Shown here piece by piece: positions 16,847 through 16,882 of a stretch of 16,882 nt of DNA. The notes under the pieces are model-generated. The model was not told the DNA's origin and made no database searches. It saw nothing but the letters and a program-made list of their open reading frames with translations. Numbering within the stretch: position 1 is the first letter of the stretch; every line of letters starts with the position of its first letter. The stretch is from Chloroflexota bacterium (GTDB taxonomy: Bacteria; Chloroflexota; Dehalococcoidia; Lucifugimonadales; JADFKI01): positions 1-16,882 of the forward strand of contig JADFKI010000046.1 in NCBI GenBank assembly GCA_022565015.1. The letters run 5' to 3'. The position numbers were made by a program, and so were the translations under genes.

Positions 16847-16882
16847 GAGATATCCTTATTCATTTGATTTAAAGAGCGGCAA

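Overview
The window looks like a chromosomal segment of a high-GC bacterium, most likely a Chloroflexota (Dehalococcoidia/SAR202-like) lineage. This is inferred from overall protein character: a WD40 lipoprotein with a long Pro/Thr linker, a FAD-dependent thymidylate synthase with a Cys-rich tail, frequent TTG/GTG starts and a dense operon with many toxin-like modules. No rRNA or tRNA is present to confirm it.

Layout, left to right. Bases 1-8823 (+ strand) carry a broken-up pyrimidine operon: the 3' end of dihydroorotase (pyrC), then carA and carB, the two subunits of carbamoyl-phosphate synthase. The core genes are separated by accessory modules. A two-helix membrane protein sits between pyrC and carA. 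A VapBC toxin-antitoxin pair, a glycerophosphodiester phosphodiesterase, a two-gene HEPN cassette and a small lipoprotein sit between carA and carB. The HEPN cassette is bracketed by a 77-bp direct repeat (75/77 identical). The left copy is the 3' end of the phosphodiesterase gene and the right copy is a stranded duplicate of it.

Bases 8824-11546 hold a lower-GC three-gene operon with its own promoter and a foldable leader: an extended NUDIX hydrolase, thyX, and a tandem MazG-like protein with two Cys clusters. All three predicted activities act on nucleotides. After it come a probable gene remnant on the - strand (11577-11753) and an NAD(P)-binding epimerase-like gene broken by a one-base frameshift in a T run.

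Bases 12688-15868 (- strand) carry the two subunits of a 3-oxoacid-type CoA-transferase and a seven-bladed WD40 lipoprotein. Bases 15926-16846 (- strand) carry a perfect hairpin and a second, unrelated HEPN two-gene module, which may continue beyond the window.

The main pattern is that accessory modules, mostly lower in GC than the core genes, are docked exactly at the 3' ends of core genes (pyrC, carA, the phosphodiesterase, carB). In the HEPN case the insertion left a molecular scar. The best candidates for undescribed biology are the HEPN cassette with its duplicated gene tail and the NUDIX-ThyX-tandem MazG operon with its structured leader. All functional calls come from reading motifs by eye; no database search was run.
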